Below, in pieces: positions 23,435 to 34,100 of a stretch of DNA of 64,000 nucleotides. How positions within the stretch are numbered: position 1 is the first letter of the stretch; every line of letters starts with the position of its first letter. Source of the DNA: Marasmius tenuissimus. Lineage: Eukaryota; Basidiomycota; Agaricomycetes; Agaricales; Marasmiaceae. The stretch spans positions 682,001-746,000 of the forward strand of contig JAQOTA010000020.1 of assembly GCA_029532415.1 (NCBI GenBank), read 5' to 3'. The notes beneath the pieces were generated by a model that was given only the letters and a program-made list of their open reading frames with translations, did not search any database and was not told where the DNA came from. Both the position numbers and the translations under genes were made by a program.

Positions 23435-24590
23435 ATAGGATCGGCAATGCGAAGAAGCAACGCATCCTATCGGTGAAAGGTGGACATATTGCTATTATAA
23501 TTGTGTTCAAGGAATCGGAAACCAGAACGTCGTTGTAATAAATATGTAAAAGAATGTACAGTCTTGGATCTTCAAATACACGTATGCTTCGGGGTCCCTG
23601 TTCATGTAATTCTTTGTGTGAACAACTCCTTACTGTAAGGAATGTAGAGGAGTGAAAACCCTTTCAGTCGATGTGAAAGATCGCTGCATCACCGGAGCGA
23701 GGCCTTCGAGCTATACTCGAAGTACATGATACTGCTAGTACAGGAATCGGACAACGAGATTGCTTCAGAACCGAGCCTTAGCGTTGGTGGATATGCGACA
23801 AAAGCCAGTTTCGAGGTCTGAACAAAACTGGGCCGCTCACATTCCCAGAGAGGCATGGGAGATAGTGTAGACTGACTTCCAAGAGTCAGATGATTGGTAT
23901 TAAGAGAGAGACAATATGTTGAGGGAGAGACTTAGTATGGAAGGGGATTAATGAGCTTAGGGTGTCTCAAATGAGTAAACCGTTCGCTCGAATCATGAAG
24001 GTCCCCTCGGAGGAATCATTTCTGCGTCCACTCAGTGGCGACCATATCATCTGCTACAAGCGTTAGCGAGAATGATGGATGGAATTCTCAAGCCAAACCA
24101 GGTACGGATTTGAATTCGTTGAACCAGGTCAAACACCGAAATCTCCGAGCAAACAATTGATCTCCAACAACAGTCAATCATGAGGAGAAAGTAGAGAAGG
24201 TCTAGTAAGTGGGCTTTGTTGCTCTTAGTTCTCCCGCCGTGCAATAATGCAGCCGCCTTCGCTCGATTTTGGATCAGCTTCGGAATGGTCAATACTGAGG
24301 TCAAGCTATGGCACTAACAGAGGAAGAGCCTCGAGTGAGTATGCTGAGCCAGAGAATAGAGTTTAGCGTCACTTACCATGACACTAATCATCCAGCAATC
24401 AATGAACACAACGAACGACGCGTAGCGTAACAAGGCACTTACTCCTTGCATGGATAATCTCAGTTGGTATGCGCCAAACTGCCAGCAGCCGATGCTAGAA
24501 TAGACCGGCATGTCTAATAGCTGTCATCTGGGATGTTGATCTGGAAGCTTCTGGGACTACCAACTTGGAACGCGACGAATGAGGGAAGAT
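23435..24590. other. Intergenic region
   Basis: Short - strand frames at 24047-24304 and 24314-24511 contain hydrophobic stretches (LLRYASFVVFIDCWMISVMV) echoed in diverged form near 20380. They may be exon remnants of a membrane protein gene, but no complete gene can be assembled. Confidence 0.35.
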
Positions 24591-24924
24591 ACCTTTTAAC
24601 TAGACCTGTCACTGGTCTGTGTATGATGAGCAAGCTGAGTATACACAGACCTGTAAAAAGGAAGCAAATCGTCAGCCAGACATTTTAGGGATTTGCCGGA
24701 ACACTTTTGGGAATTCTTCGACCTACCATATAGGGTTAATCAGAGCTGATAAACCTTATATAGTAAATGCCACCTTATCTCCCGCCGCAGGTCCCGCGAC
24801 GACAAACAATTCTCCACCATTGGGCCACTTTATAGACCTAAAGACAGCCTACAGAGCTTAGTTAATCCCAAAGTATTCTCAATAGTGCTCTGGTAAAGAC
24901 TGATCCTAATATTGATGTATTTTA

Positions 24925-26212
24925 CTCGTTGTCACCAAAAGTGACGGTCCAGTCACATTTTGTGACATATCACGGTTTTCACTTCTCCATCTTTTTCGTG
25001 GTTTACAACAAGCTCATATGTCCCGGCTGGATAGAATACTTTATGTATTGGACTAGGCAGCCCAATAGAAGGTTTGAGTACCCTCAATACTTTGTGTGAC
25101 CACCTCCAGCCTTCAAAACTGCCTCTACAACTGTTCCCATCCTGTAAGTATATTTATCAATGTCCCCGATGTCCAGTCCAGCCCACTCCTCTTTCACTGC
25201 AGCTATTAGCTCAGGAACACTTGTTGGATGACGCGGCCTGGCCCTAATTCGCCTTTTTAGCTCGTGCCATACAGATTCTATTGGATTAAGGTCGGGAGAT
25301 GAGGGGGGATGAGGGAAGATAGAAATGTTGTGGTTGGACAGCCACTTTTGAGTGGCTTTTGCGTTATGGCTTGGTGCGCTGTCTTGCTGGAACTGAATAT
25401 TTCCCCTCTCTGACTTCATCTCTTTGTAAAACTGCAGCAAAACCTCCTCCAGAACTTGTTCCCTGTACCGAGTAGCATTCATCCCCCCTCCCTTCCCTCC
25501 TGGGTACTCCAGTACCACCAACGGCCCTTTCCTACCCTGCATAATACATCCCCAGACCATAACGTGAACCCTCGACTGTGTGAATGATGGAACCAAACAT
25601 CCCTCCTCAAAAATTTCATTGGCATGGCGAGTAACATAAACACGGCCCCGGGTATCATCCAAGTGAATGTAACACTCATCTGACCAGATCACTTTCCACC
25701 ACCTAAACCACCTGAATCTCCGAGCCCATGTCAACCTCTTCCTTTTCTGGATCCTATTGAGGAATGGAACCCTCCGTGCAACCCGTCTGTGATACCCTTC
25801 CCTCACCAGATGCCTCCGAACTGTTGATGCAGCAATTTTTGGTTTCACTGAATTTCTGATTTGAGCATAAGGCATTTTCCGATTTTTGCGAGCCATGAGA
25901 ACCATGCGGCGACGGGTTCTTTCATTTACTTTCGATGGGCGCCCACTGCGAGGTCTATTACGGGTGGAACCAGTGTGCCGGAATTTGTCCCAAATCTTTT
26001 TAGCGGTGCCGTAAGGAATTTCTGCCAATGTAGCCGCGTCGTTGATAGTTTTCCCAGCTTGTATCATTCCGACTAGTCGGTTCTTCTTTGGAGAGTCGTG
26101 TTGTGAGCGAGGCATGTAGGTACATGAGGTAGTACAAAGTAAAAATCAACAAAAAAATTGAGCGCGTCAACCACGCGCGTGTCACGGGACCGTCACTTTT
26201 GGTGACAACGAG
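24925..26212 (-). mobile_element. Tc1/mariner DNA transposon
   Basis: 1288 bp bounded by perfect inverted repeats of at least 26 bp starting CTCGTTGTCACC, with the TA target duplication at 24923-24924 and 26213-26214. It carries one uninterrupted transposase gene. It sits inside the MULE-like element. Confidence 0.93.
25084..26115 (-). CDS. Tc1/mariner transposase, DD34E
   Basis: 343 aa, single exon, starting at the ATG 26113-26115. It catalyses cut-and-paste transposition by binding the inverted repeats. The N-terminal helix-turn-helix region (about residues 1-110) includes KKNRLVGMIQAGKTINDAA and the GRPSK linker motif. Catalytic residues are the first Asp in VIWSDECYIHL, the second in FQQDSAPSHN, and the Glu in SPDLNPIESVW, 34 residues after the second Asp. 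The frame has no stop and the length is normal for Tc1 proteins. With perfect TIRs and TA duplication, the copy looks recent and potentially functional. Confidence 0.95.
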   Translation of the reverse strand: MPRSQHDSPKKNRLVGMIQAGKTINDAATLAEIPYGTAKKIWDKFRHTGSTRNRPRSGRPSKVNERTRRRMVLMARKNRKMPYAQIRNSVKPKIAASTVRRHLVREGYHRRVARRVPFLNRIQKRKRLTWARRFRWFRWWKVIWSDECYIHLDDTRGRVYVTRHANEIFEEGCLVPSFTQSRVHVMVWGCIMQGRKGPLVVLEYPGGKGGGMNATRYREQVLEEVLLQFYKEMKSERGNIQFQQDSAPSHNAKATQKWLSNHNISIFPHPPSSPDLNPIESVWHELKRRIRARPRHPTSVPELIAAVKEEWAGLDIGDIDKYTYRMGTVVEAVLKAGGGHTKY

Positions 26213-26560
26213 TACAAGTAATCTGGGTCACCCAGTGCTGGGTATGCAGGGCGTATCGTACCGGCCAACTTTGCGCGGTTAATGTAGATATTTTGCATCG
26301 AGTAAGCTTTCAGAGGACTTTTTATGGCTCGGCACTCCAATTTCTGTGCTGGTTGCCCAACGAAGGGGAGGAAAGGGCCATGAATCCAGCCAGAAGATAA
26401 TCTAACTGATAATCTCACCTGATTAACCCTATATAGCAGTCTTGCGAACTTCCTAAAGCGGTCTAAAATGTCTGGCTGAGATTTTGCTTCCTTTTTACAG
26501 GCCCCTCAATACTCAGCTTGCTCGTCATTGAGCGGGCCGGTGACAGGCCTACCTTTTAAC

Positions 26561-28848
26561 CTAACCTCCAGCAATGACAAGGGGACTGTCTTGGTTTCTG
26601 CACCTAGCAGAACCCATTCCCCCTAAGATCCGGCTATTGACGAACATCACGAACGGGACTTCTCCCATAACATGGTAGAGCGCTATCTTATTCAATACAT
26701 AAGTAGCGTGAACAGTAATCCGCCAAAATTTGATGGCTCAAGAACTTCGACACCTGTACTTAGTATGAGTACTTGTTAGCCGATGTAGGTAATACAAACG
26801 GAGCTGCATTTGCCCACCTGCCATCTGACCTCGAAAGACGACAAAACGGCCTTCGGGAACGTTACGCCCAGCCAAACCTATGCCATCTTCTTCTTGCGGC
26901 ACAAATTCAAGATATGCAGATTCGAACTAAACAGAAGAACACAATCCCTAATCAGTGGTCAATACGCATATAGCGGGGGGAAAGGAGTTGAGCGATGCTT
27001 ACGAGGACTTTACGTCGAACACTGCCGAACGCAGGCGCTTTCCCGACAGCATGAGGTCAGGAATATGGAAGGTCGGGTTGGTAACCATACTTGTCATCCA
27101 TTCCGGTGTTCATGAGATTGTTTGTGCCCGTCTTACTGTTCTGCATCTTCTGGCCGGTCATGATGGTCATTCCACGTGTAGGGATCTGAGAGAATGCACT
27201 AGAGTTATCGTCCCAAAGTGTTCATGGAGACGAGAAGATCTTTGAACTCGTACCTCAAGTCTGAGCCCCCGACAAAAATGGCATGCAGTGGCACCCATCA
27301 CCAAGAACCACCTCCTGCCTCCTTTTTCATGAATCATGGCATAGAACGGCATCTCTTCACGCTGCAGTTGTAGTATGTCTTCTCTCGTGGGTGCTGGCGA
27401 GCAGGGTGTGTGTGGATAGTAGGGTATCTTCAGCCTCGAGGGATGCCACAGGATTTAGATAGCTTCTGATGAGTGAAAGATGCGAGCGTAGACCACGCGG
27501 GAAACATACCTTTCCATTTGTTCCCAATCCACAAGCCATCTTCCAGGTTCCTTCATCACCTCCTACCGTCCTACAACCTCCAGATAGGTACCCGTTATGC
27601 GCGTCAACGAATGCGCTGACATCATCTTTCGCAAGCACAGACGGAAACTGAGAGGAAGACTTAGAAACCTTTGAGGCTACACAATCGTCCGAGGAGATAC
27701 AACGGGTCCTTTGATGAAAAGTTCCGATCTATTACTGAATCCGTCGCCGTAAGCACTCACTCGTTGGAAGGAGGGAAAAGAGCCAGATCTATACCCTGTA
27801 GCGCTACTCGTGAGTCATGCTGGAAAACTAGAAAGTGTTGAGTGGAATGAAGGTACCGAATCTTGTCTTCGGAACGAAATGAGTGAACTCTCGGGCCATG
27901 ACGTTCATGACGGTGCGGTGAAGAGAATCATTGTTTGGCATCAAAATCGGCGCCAAGCACCCCGAACACAACGGCAGGCATTCTCGAAGTTACTTATCAT
28001 CATGTTCTGACTTCTCGGGCGGATACTCTTCATATGTGCGTCTTATTCCCTACCATCAAGCAGGCAGTAACAATTTCTCTCCGATCTGCTGGCCACACTC
28101 TAAGGGGCGGACGGAATCGCCTCAAAGGCTCGATATAGGTTCGCGATACATGAAGAATTCAGCCTTATCATGTCTTACATCGGCGCTGAGATATCTCGAC
28201 AGTGCATGGATTCTGTCAATCAGAACTTGGTTGTATTGAGCCTCCGTTTTGAGTCCAGTTGGTCTTGTTCTTCGAGGCGCGACACAAGCCAGAGAAACCA
28301 CAATTCACCCGACCATGATCACCTATCTATGTCAGGCTCAATAGCAATCCGGAGGAGGCGAAGTTGCGAGCTCGTGCAGTCAACAGCCACTATCAGCCCC
28401 ATTCGCAATCAGAACGAAGAATCGTAAGGAGCTTGGAGCTAAAAATACGTAGGCAACCGTGGTCTCGTTCCCTGAAATAGCAAGACTGATGTCCATTTAT
28501 ATATTCATAGACTGCAAACTGTGCGCCACTCCAATAGTCTACGCGACACGACTAGAGAATGGCGCTGAATCAGGATGGATCAACGATGATTGACTCTGCT
28601 GAAGACTTCAAGCTTTCGAAGTTGATTTACGCCAAAACACTCTCAATGTTTGAACTTAATTCAGTCTGAAAACCCGCCCATGCCCCGGGCTTTTCGCGAA
28701 TATCGGAGATCGAGTGAGGAACGTTTCAAAACTAGTCACCCGACTTGCCGTGATGACGATAGGAAGCATGCGCAGGTTCCTATAAATCGGACGCAAACTT
28801 TCGGTTCCTCACCCTATCCGAAATCCCTCATCACGGTGACTTGATTCG
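26561..28848. other. Intergenic region with decayed repeats
   Basis: Contains a further diverged copy of the intergenic unit seen at 1.3-3.5, 19.3-22.8 and 34.1-35.1 kb (for example GTGAAGAGAATCATTGTTTGG near 27920). Frames on the - strand such as 27357-27638 are short and unrecognised. A TATA-like TATAAATC lies at about 28782, upstream of the carboxypeptidase gene. Confidence 0.4.
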
Positions 28849-31085
28849 ATGAAGGCACCAACTGTTCCTGAAGTTGTGGTTCTCGCCACTCTCCGTCTGC
28901 TCTACGGAGCAAGGGGCGTTCCTGCAGCTCAGTCTCACCCTCGAGCAATAGAGAAGAGAAGCTTCCAGTCCGAGCTACTTCCAGATGTTGGCCTGCGATT
29001 TATGAAGAACTCGGGGGTCTGCGAGACGACACCAGGAGTGGAGCAGATGTCGGGATATATCGACATTGGTACGAATATGTCGACGGTGGGCCTTTTTGGT
29101 GATCATGAGATCAGATTCATTTGTAGCTAATCCTTTTCTCCTAGTGATTTTGGTTCTTCGAAGCACGGCATGAGCCCGAGACCGCGCCGTTAACGTTGTG
29201 GTGCGGAGAACTTACCGTGCTATTCAACACATGATGACGCTAAATCAATTGAAATCGACATTTGTACAGGATCAATGGAGGTCCAGGATGCTCCTCCATG
29301 ATTGGACTTTTTGAGGGTGCGTGCAAAGTGGTTTCCTGGGTGTATTTGCCCCCTGGGTGACTGACAATTACACCAAAACAGAACACGGGCCTTGTTCCGT
29401 AAACCCGGACGGCGAGACAACGAGGTTGAATCCGTTCAGGTGAGCTACATTCACACACGGAATGTTGACGGAATGATCGTTGAATTCCATCCCGTCGTAC
29501 TCGTAGTTGGAACAACATCACTAACAGTACGCCACTCCCCGCAACGTTGCCGCATCTATATTGATGTCTAATTATAACCATTCTAGTGATCTATATCGAT
29601 CAGCCTATCGGTACAGGATTCTCTTATGGGACAACGACGGTAAATAGTACAAACACTGCGGCTCCGTTCTTCTGGCAAGCTTTCCAAATCCTTTTCGAAA
29701 GTGGGGAGTTTTCAAAGTTCAAAACACGAGAGTATGTCTTCAGATCACCAAATTAGACTGACCGGATGATTTCTCACGCGCGCCTGGGCCCTTAATTGTA
29801 GACTCTTCTTCACCAGCGAGAGCTACGGAGGCCACTATGGACCCGGATTTGTCACCTACTTCAATCAACAAAATGAGAGGATTCAAAATGGGGAGATTCA
29901 AGGAGAACTCATCACCGTCCGCGCAATGATGATCAACAAGTTCGTTTCCACTCTAGCTTCCTTCTTCCGAGAGCATTCATTTATTCATGTTTCCCTAGTG
30001 GATGGTATGATCCACTCTTGGGCGACAAAGCCTACGTTGACTTTGCGACAAATGCTCCTGGCTATGGACCACTCCAAAACGACACAGTCATCAAGCAACT
30101 GAATGATGCGTTCTACGGCCCTGGAGGTTGTAGGGATCGCGAACGGGCGTGTTATGATGCGGGCAATACAACGGAATCGAATGAGATTTGCATCGATGCC
30201 TCAAACTTCTGTGTGCGCAGACACTCACATCTCTGTCTCTCCACGGAAGCTGATTAGAAGGTCTTCAATCCTAACAGTATAACAACGTCACACTACCAGC
30301 GGCGGGCGATAGGGATATTAACGACCTTCGGCAGAACATCAGCACTCCCAACCCTTTCCCTCCGTCCTTCTACCTCAATTTTCTCGCCGACCCAGTAATC
30401 AAAAAAAGAATCGGTGCAGAGAGCAATTACTCGTCGTGTTCCCTCCCAGTTAACAGTGACTTTGCTCGGACTGGAGATGTGGGTGTCCCATATATTCTTA
30501 TTAGAGTTCAGTGCTTTATCGTCGCCTCTCGAATTGTGTATAGGATGCAAGAACATTTCTGCCTAAGCTGGCTGCACTCGCGGACGAGAAGTTGAAGATT
30601 TTAATATGGGTAAGTAAATTTACTCAAATCAAAGACATGATCATCTAACCTTCATCTTCTACGCAGGCTGGAGACGCCGATATCAAGTAAGCTAGAGTCT
30701 CAGAAGCGAGCCCACTAATAACTCTTTCATGTTCAGTTGCAACTGGCTGGGAGGACACGCCTCCGTTCTCGCTATGGATTGGTACGGAAAAGACGAATTC
30801 GCACAGATCCCTTTTACGAACATGTCCATCAACTCAAAACCAGTCGCTGCGATCCAAAACCTGGATAATTTCTCGTTTGCGTGAGTCCCTGCCCTCGTCA
30901 CAGTACGATAATGACGGGGAGTACTAAACTTCTGTCACAGGCGAGTCTATGAGGCCGGCCACTTAGTGGTGAGTCTGCCTGTCATTGGGAACTAAAAAGG
31001 TTCTGATTGATTTTACTGACCAAACTAGGGGTGCACTGATCACAACCAAAAGGCGGATCTTAGAGGAATACTTGACCTTTATTGA
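28849..31085 (+). pseudogene. Serine carboxypeptidase (family S10), probably with a premature stop
   Basis: Fourteen exons can be traced: 28849..29085, 29145..29200, 29270..29316, 29382..29439, 29507..29526, 29587..29731, 29802..29939, 29999..30212, 30278..30478, 30544..30609, 30667..30686, 30737..30880, 30941..30968, 31029..31085. The enzyme removes C-terminal residues in the vacuole or after secretion. Visible landmarks are SGYIDIGTNMS, INGGPGCSSMIGLF, the nucleophile Ser in FFTSESYGGHYGPG, the Asp in IWAGDADINCNW and the His in VYEAGHLV. Exon 2 begins TGATTTTGGTTC, where the family normally has Trp-Phe-Trp, so the first codon reads as a stop. I find no alternative acceptor that avoids it. 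The rest is in frame to the TGA at 31083. The exon 9-10 junction is the least certain. Confidence 0.75.
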
Positions 31086-32123
31086 AGCTACTGAATCCTA
31101 ATTGACCAAGGGCATTTGAAGTATCTTTTACACAAACCCCTGATACCACATTGGGGACCTTGTTCGGTTGATAGATGTCGGGTAACGTGAGTTATGCGAG
31201 CTGGCCAACAGCGTCGACCAGAAACTCGCGCCTCTGTCAACGCTGAGGAGTCTCGCAAGGAAATAAAGTCCCTTACTCCCCGGAAGGAAAAAAAAAAAAA
31301 AAAAAAAAGGAATCTTTCAATGCCGATCTATTGAGCCGACCAGACTGCACCGCGGCGAGCACTCAAAGAAGGCTGAGTGATACCAACGAAGTACCAGCCA
31401 AATCCATAATGTTTCATGACTTATTCTGAAGTCAGTGACGAGAGGAGTGGTTGGATCGCATCCGATTACGGATCCTTCTATGGCGGGCACAAGGGAGTTC
31501 CCATGATTGTTATTGATTTCTGGGTCTTAAGCTTGATCTCCCATGCATTCCTGGAAGGCCACCGGGTCATGGTGTTCGTTTCATATAAAGAGGCGTTGAC
31601 AATGCTGGCCATGGCATCGGAGCTCATCGACGTCGGTACTGGCGGCAGGCATCTCGGAGTAACTTAGGTTATTCTACCTGGGTTACATTTGTTGCGCAGT
31701 CAGCCACTCATACCTAAGTATCTTATTTGAAGTCAACCCCTGAGGCTCTTGAAACACGAACACGAATTTCTCTATTGCGTTTACCACCTGTAACCACCTC
31801 CTCCAATACACCCTTAAAGGCTGGAGGATATGACTCGAAGCTGAGTTATCCATCTAGGTTGAGCCCCGGGCTCTGCCGAATTATGACAAGGCAAAAAAAC
31901 CCTTCCTCACTTATCCTCACGGAGATATATAATAAATGCAGGAACATCAGTACGAGATTTGCCATTCCAGCTGAGTACTTTCATATGAGCAACAATCTGT
32001 TTGAGTCCGAGGTGTGCACCGGAAATAATGCTAACACCAACGTGGTCCGCCTTCTTTCATCTGTTCTTTCTCCAAATCTTACCATGGTTCTCACATTCCT
32101 AGTCTCGGCAGGGATTGGGGCAT
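31086..32123. other. Intergenic region with poly-A tract
   Basis: No gene is supported. An uninterrupted run of 21 A lies at 31288-31308, about 200 bp beyond the carboxypeptidase stop. Fragments near 31600 resemble the decayed intergenic unit. Confidence 0.5.
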
Positions 32124-32131
32124 CATCTACA

Positions 32132-32450
32132 CAGTGTTGTCTGTGACCGGGTATTACCGGTAATACCAGGCGGTCAGTCAAACACTGCCACCTTTGACAA
32201 CGGTATTACCATTGTCAATGCGAGTAAAAGCAAGTTGAAATTTGGTTGAACTCCATTGACTGCGCGCGCGCGTCATCAATGAAGAAATCTACTACATCAG
32301 ACACGTGGAAAGGTAGTGGTTCCTGTTGAATCTGTCAAGTCTCGATTTGGTCATTGACTTCTGTATTACCTTGTCAAAGCTGGTAAATCTGTGACTCGGT
32401 CAAAAGTTCTGACACCTTTGTGACTCTTTGACTTGACACTGACAACACTG
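32132..32450. mobile_element. hAT-like MITE
   Basis: 319 bp. The terminal inverted repeats CAGTGTTGTCTGTG and, read from the right, CAGTGTTGTCAGTG flank noncoding DNA. A perfect 8-bp target duplication CATCTACA lies at 32124-32131 and 32451-32458. An 8-bp duplication with CAGTG ends is typical of the hAT superfamily. The right end is about 150 bp upstream of the TATA box of the next hydrophobin gene. Confidence 0.85.
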
Positions 32451-32598
32451 CATCTACATGTTCGATTCGCCCCCATTCACACCTAAGTATGACTTTGAAT
32501 CATCGTATGAACGGTGGCGTCGAACGATGAGCGTTGTATCTCGGACTTCGGATTGCTCCGAAACGGAAACCCTTCCCACCCTCACCCTCGTAGGAACA

Positions 32599-32606
32599 TA
32601 TATAAG
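32599..32606 (+). promoter_or_regulatory. TATA box of hydrophobin gene 5
   Basis: TATATAAG lies about 80 bp upstream of the ATG at 32679. Confidence 0.5.
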
Positions 32607-32678
32607 AGTAGAAAACACCTGACTGAACCTCATCATCCAGTTAACTACAAGCGACAGTCTCTAAGTATTAGCTCTAGT

Positions 32679-33130
32679 ATGAAAATCAGCTCTGTTCTCT
32701 TCTCACCCGTCCTTCTTTCTACCCTGATTGCGGCAGCCAAGGCCACCGGTGCCGCCGTTCCCCCCTCTGTTCGTCCCAGAGCAGGCTGTGCAACCGGATC
32801 CCCCCAGTGTTGCGACGATCTTGAGACGAATCCTGTCGCCGTTTTGGGGATACTCCGACTCCTGGGTGTCGAACCTACCAGGGTCGTAAAAGACATCAAG
32901 TCTATTGCGTCAGAATGCGAGTCTTTTGATCCAAACATCGGTTGGTGAGTGCTTAATATTCACTCCCTCCAATATAAATGCTCATTCCGCTATATTTCTC
33001 CAGTAACAGGGCTGCTCCTCTATGCTGCGAGGGCGAGTTCTTTGGTAACGCTTTCACCTTGACTGTCTCAATGTTCTGACGCTCATTGTGTCGTTTCGAA
33101 GACTTTGGACTGAATTGTACACCTCTTTGA
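32679..33130 (+). CDS. Class I hydrophobin (gene 5)
   Basis: Spliced model join(32679..32944,33004..33044,33102..33130), 111 aa. Signal peptide MKISSVLFSPVLLSTLIAA, then a spacer ending SVRPRAGC. Pattern C-X6-CC-X33-C-X9-C-X6-CC-X10-C-X3. The 33-residue Cys3-Cys4 loop carries the hydrophobic helix-like stretch NPVAVLGILRLLGV, as in gene 1. Apart from a Cys5-Cys6 spacing of 6, where 5 is usual, it fits class I. Introns occupy the same positions as in all other members, with the Cys5 codon split TG|T. The hAT-like MITE sits directly upstream. Confidence 0.88.
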
Positions 33131-33318
33131 ATGGCTCCACGATGGAAAGAAACATTGCGTCTCATCTGGAATAGGCGTCAAGGATCAAATTACTCCTGCG
33201 TTCGTGTTTGGGATTGGGAATTGGAACGTCGGGATGATAAATACATCAATAAATCTTGTACAAGTTTAAATGTTTTATATACGTTTGCGCCCCAGTCCCT
33301 TTCTTTTGTCGTGATGGG

Positions 33319-33519
33319 TGGTGAGCGCTCGATACTCAATTGCTCAAAAAGAATGTTGACTCTATGGTGTTTTTATAGTGACAGGAGTGCTATTATAATT
33401 AGTAAACCATTTTGTTGCGAGGACAGCGATCGTGAGGCTGTCATCTGGACTGTTTTCTGTATCAAGTTTACTGACATTGTTCTGAAGTCGGTCGGAAGTG
33501 CAAGCCTCTTCAATTCTAA
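33319..33519 (+). pseudogene. 5'-truncated hydrophobin-like gene
   Basis: Contains intron 1 from its donor (33321), an exon 2 equivalent (33379..33431) and an exon 3 equivalent (33488..33519, TAA) of a hydrophobin like gene 6. Exon 1 with signal peptide and Cys1-Cys4 is absent. The remaining cysteines Cys5, Cys6-Cys7 (PFCCED) and Cys8 (GRKCKP) are in frame. It is fused to the 3' flank of gene 5, so it could in principle be spliced onto upstream sequence; a truncated pseudogene is the simpler reading. Confidence 0.75.
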
Positions 33520-33935
33520 ATTACTCAGCAAAGGGAGGAACAACATGTTCTATCTATGACGGGGGTGACAGATGGAGTACTACTGCTGTATTCGGTTTGA
33601 TAGATCAGAAATTGGAATGCCATCGCGATAAATGATCGAATAAACCATGTATCAGTTTGAAGCACCAGATATACGTCGTACCTTCAAACAGTCCCCAATT
33701 TAAGAGCATCCTCCTTCACTGATGCCTCAATGAACACATTAACAGATGGACTCATACTAACTCTTGGACACACAGGGCATATACATCTATCTATTAGTAT
33801 AAGGGCATACATGGCTTCCGGTCCATTTAGCCTTAGGGTTACTGGCGACAAGTCTGTTATACTCAAGGATAGGAGGCGATCAGACTCGTCGATGGATGAG
33901 TAGTAAGGAGAAAATATCATACATTGTCGACCTGG
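33319..33935. repeat. Duplicate of the 3' half of hydrophobin gene 6 and its flank
   Basis: Matches 35401-36000 (GGTGAGCGCTC onward, through the 3' untranslated region and GAAGCACCAGATATACGTCGTACC). The left breakpoint falls just before the intron 1 donor. Confidence 0.8.
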
Positions 33936-34100
33936 ACGGCACGCTGTGCGTCGGCGTCAATCAAATTATGGAGGGTGTTCTTTGATGGGCAATTGGCATC
34001 AGAGCGAGTTCAGCTTGGGCTCAGAGAACAAGAAGAGAGAGCAGATACGTACATGTAGCATTGTCGGAGCATCCTCCACCTTCTGGTTGCTGGTAGTAGA
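33930..34100 (-). pseudogene. Fragment of a thaumatin-like 'glycopeptide' gene
   Basis: On the - strand it encodes GGGCSDNATC, an intron, then SDANCPSKNTLHN. These match the 3' exons of the gene at 38200-39076 (GGCSDGATC, SDANCPPKDALHN). No 5' exons are present. Confidence 0.65.

Larger units (their letters stand above)
24601..26551. mobile_element. MULE-like non-autonomous element hosting a Tc1 element
   Basis: Long imperfect terminal inverted repeats of about 140 bp start TAGACCTGTCAC at the left and, read inward from the right, TAGGCCTGTCAC. Shared blocks include GAGCAAGCTGAGTAT, CTGTAAAAAGGAAGCAAA and ATATAGGGTTAATCAG. A perfect 9-bp duplication CCTTTTAAC flanks it (24592-24600, 26552-26560). 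Long TIRs with a 9-bp duplication are the hallmark of Mutator-like elements. Without the Tc1 insertion the element is about 660 bp and has no coding capacity. Confidence 0.8.
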
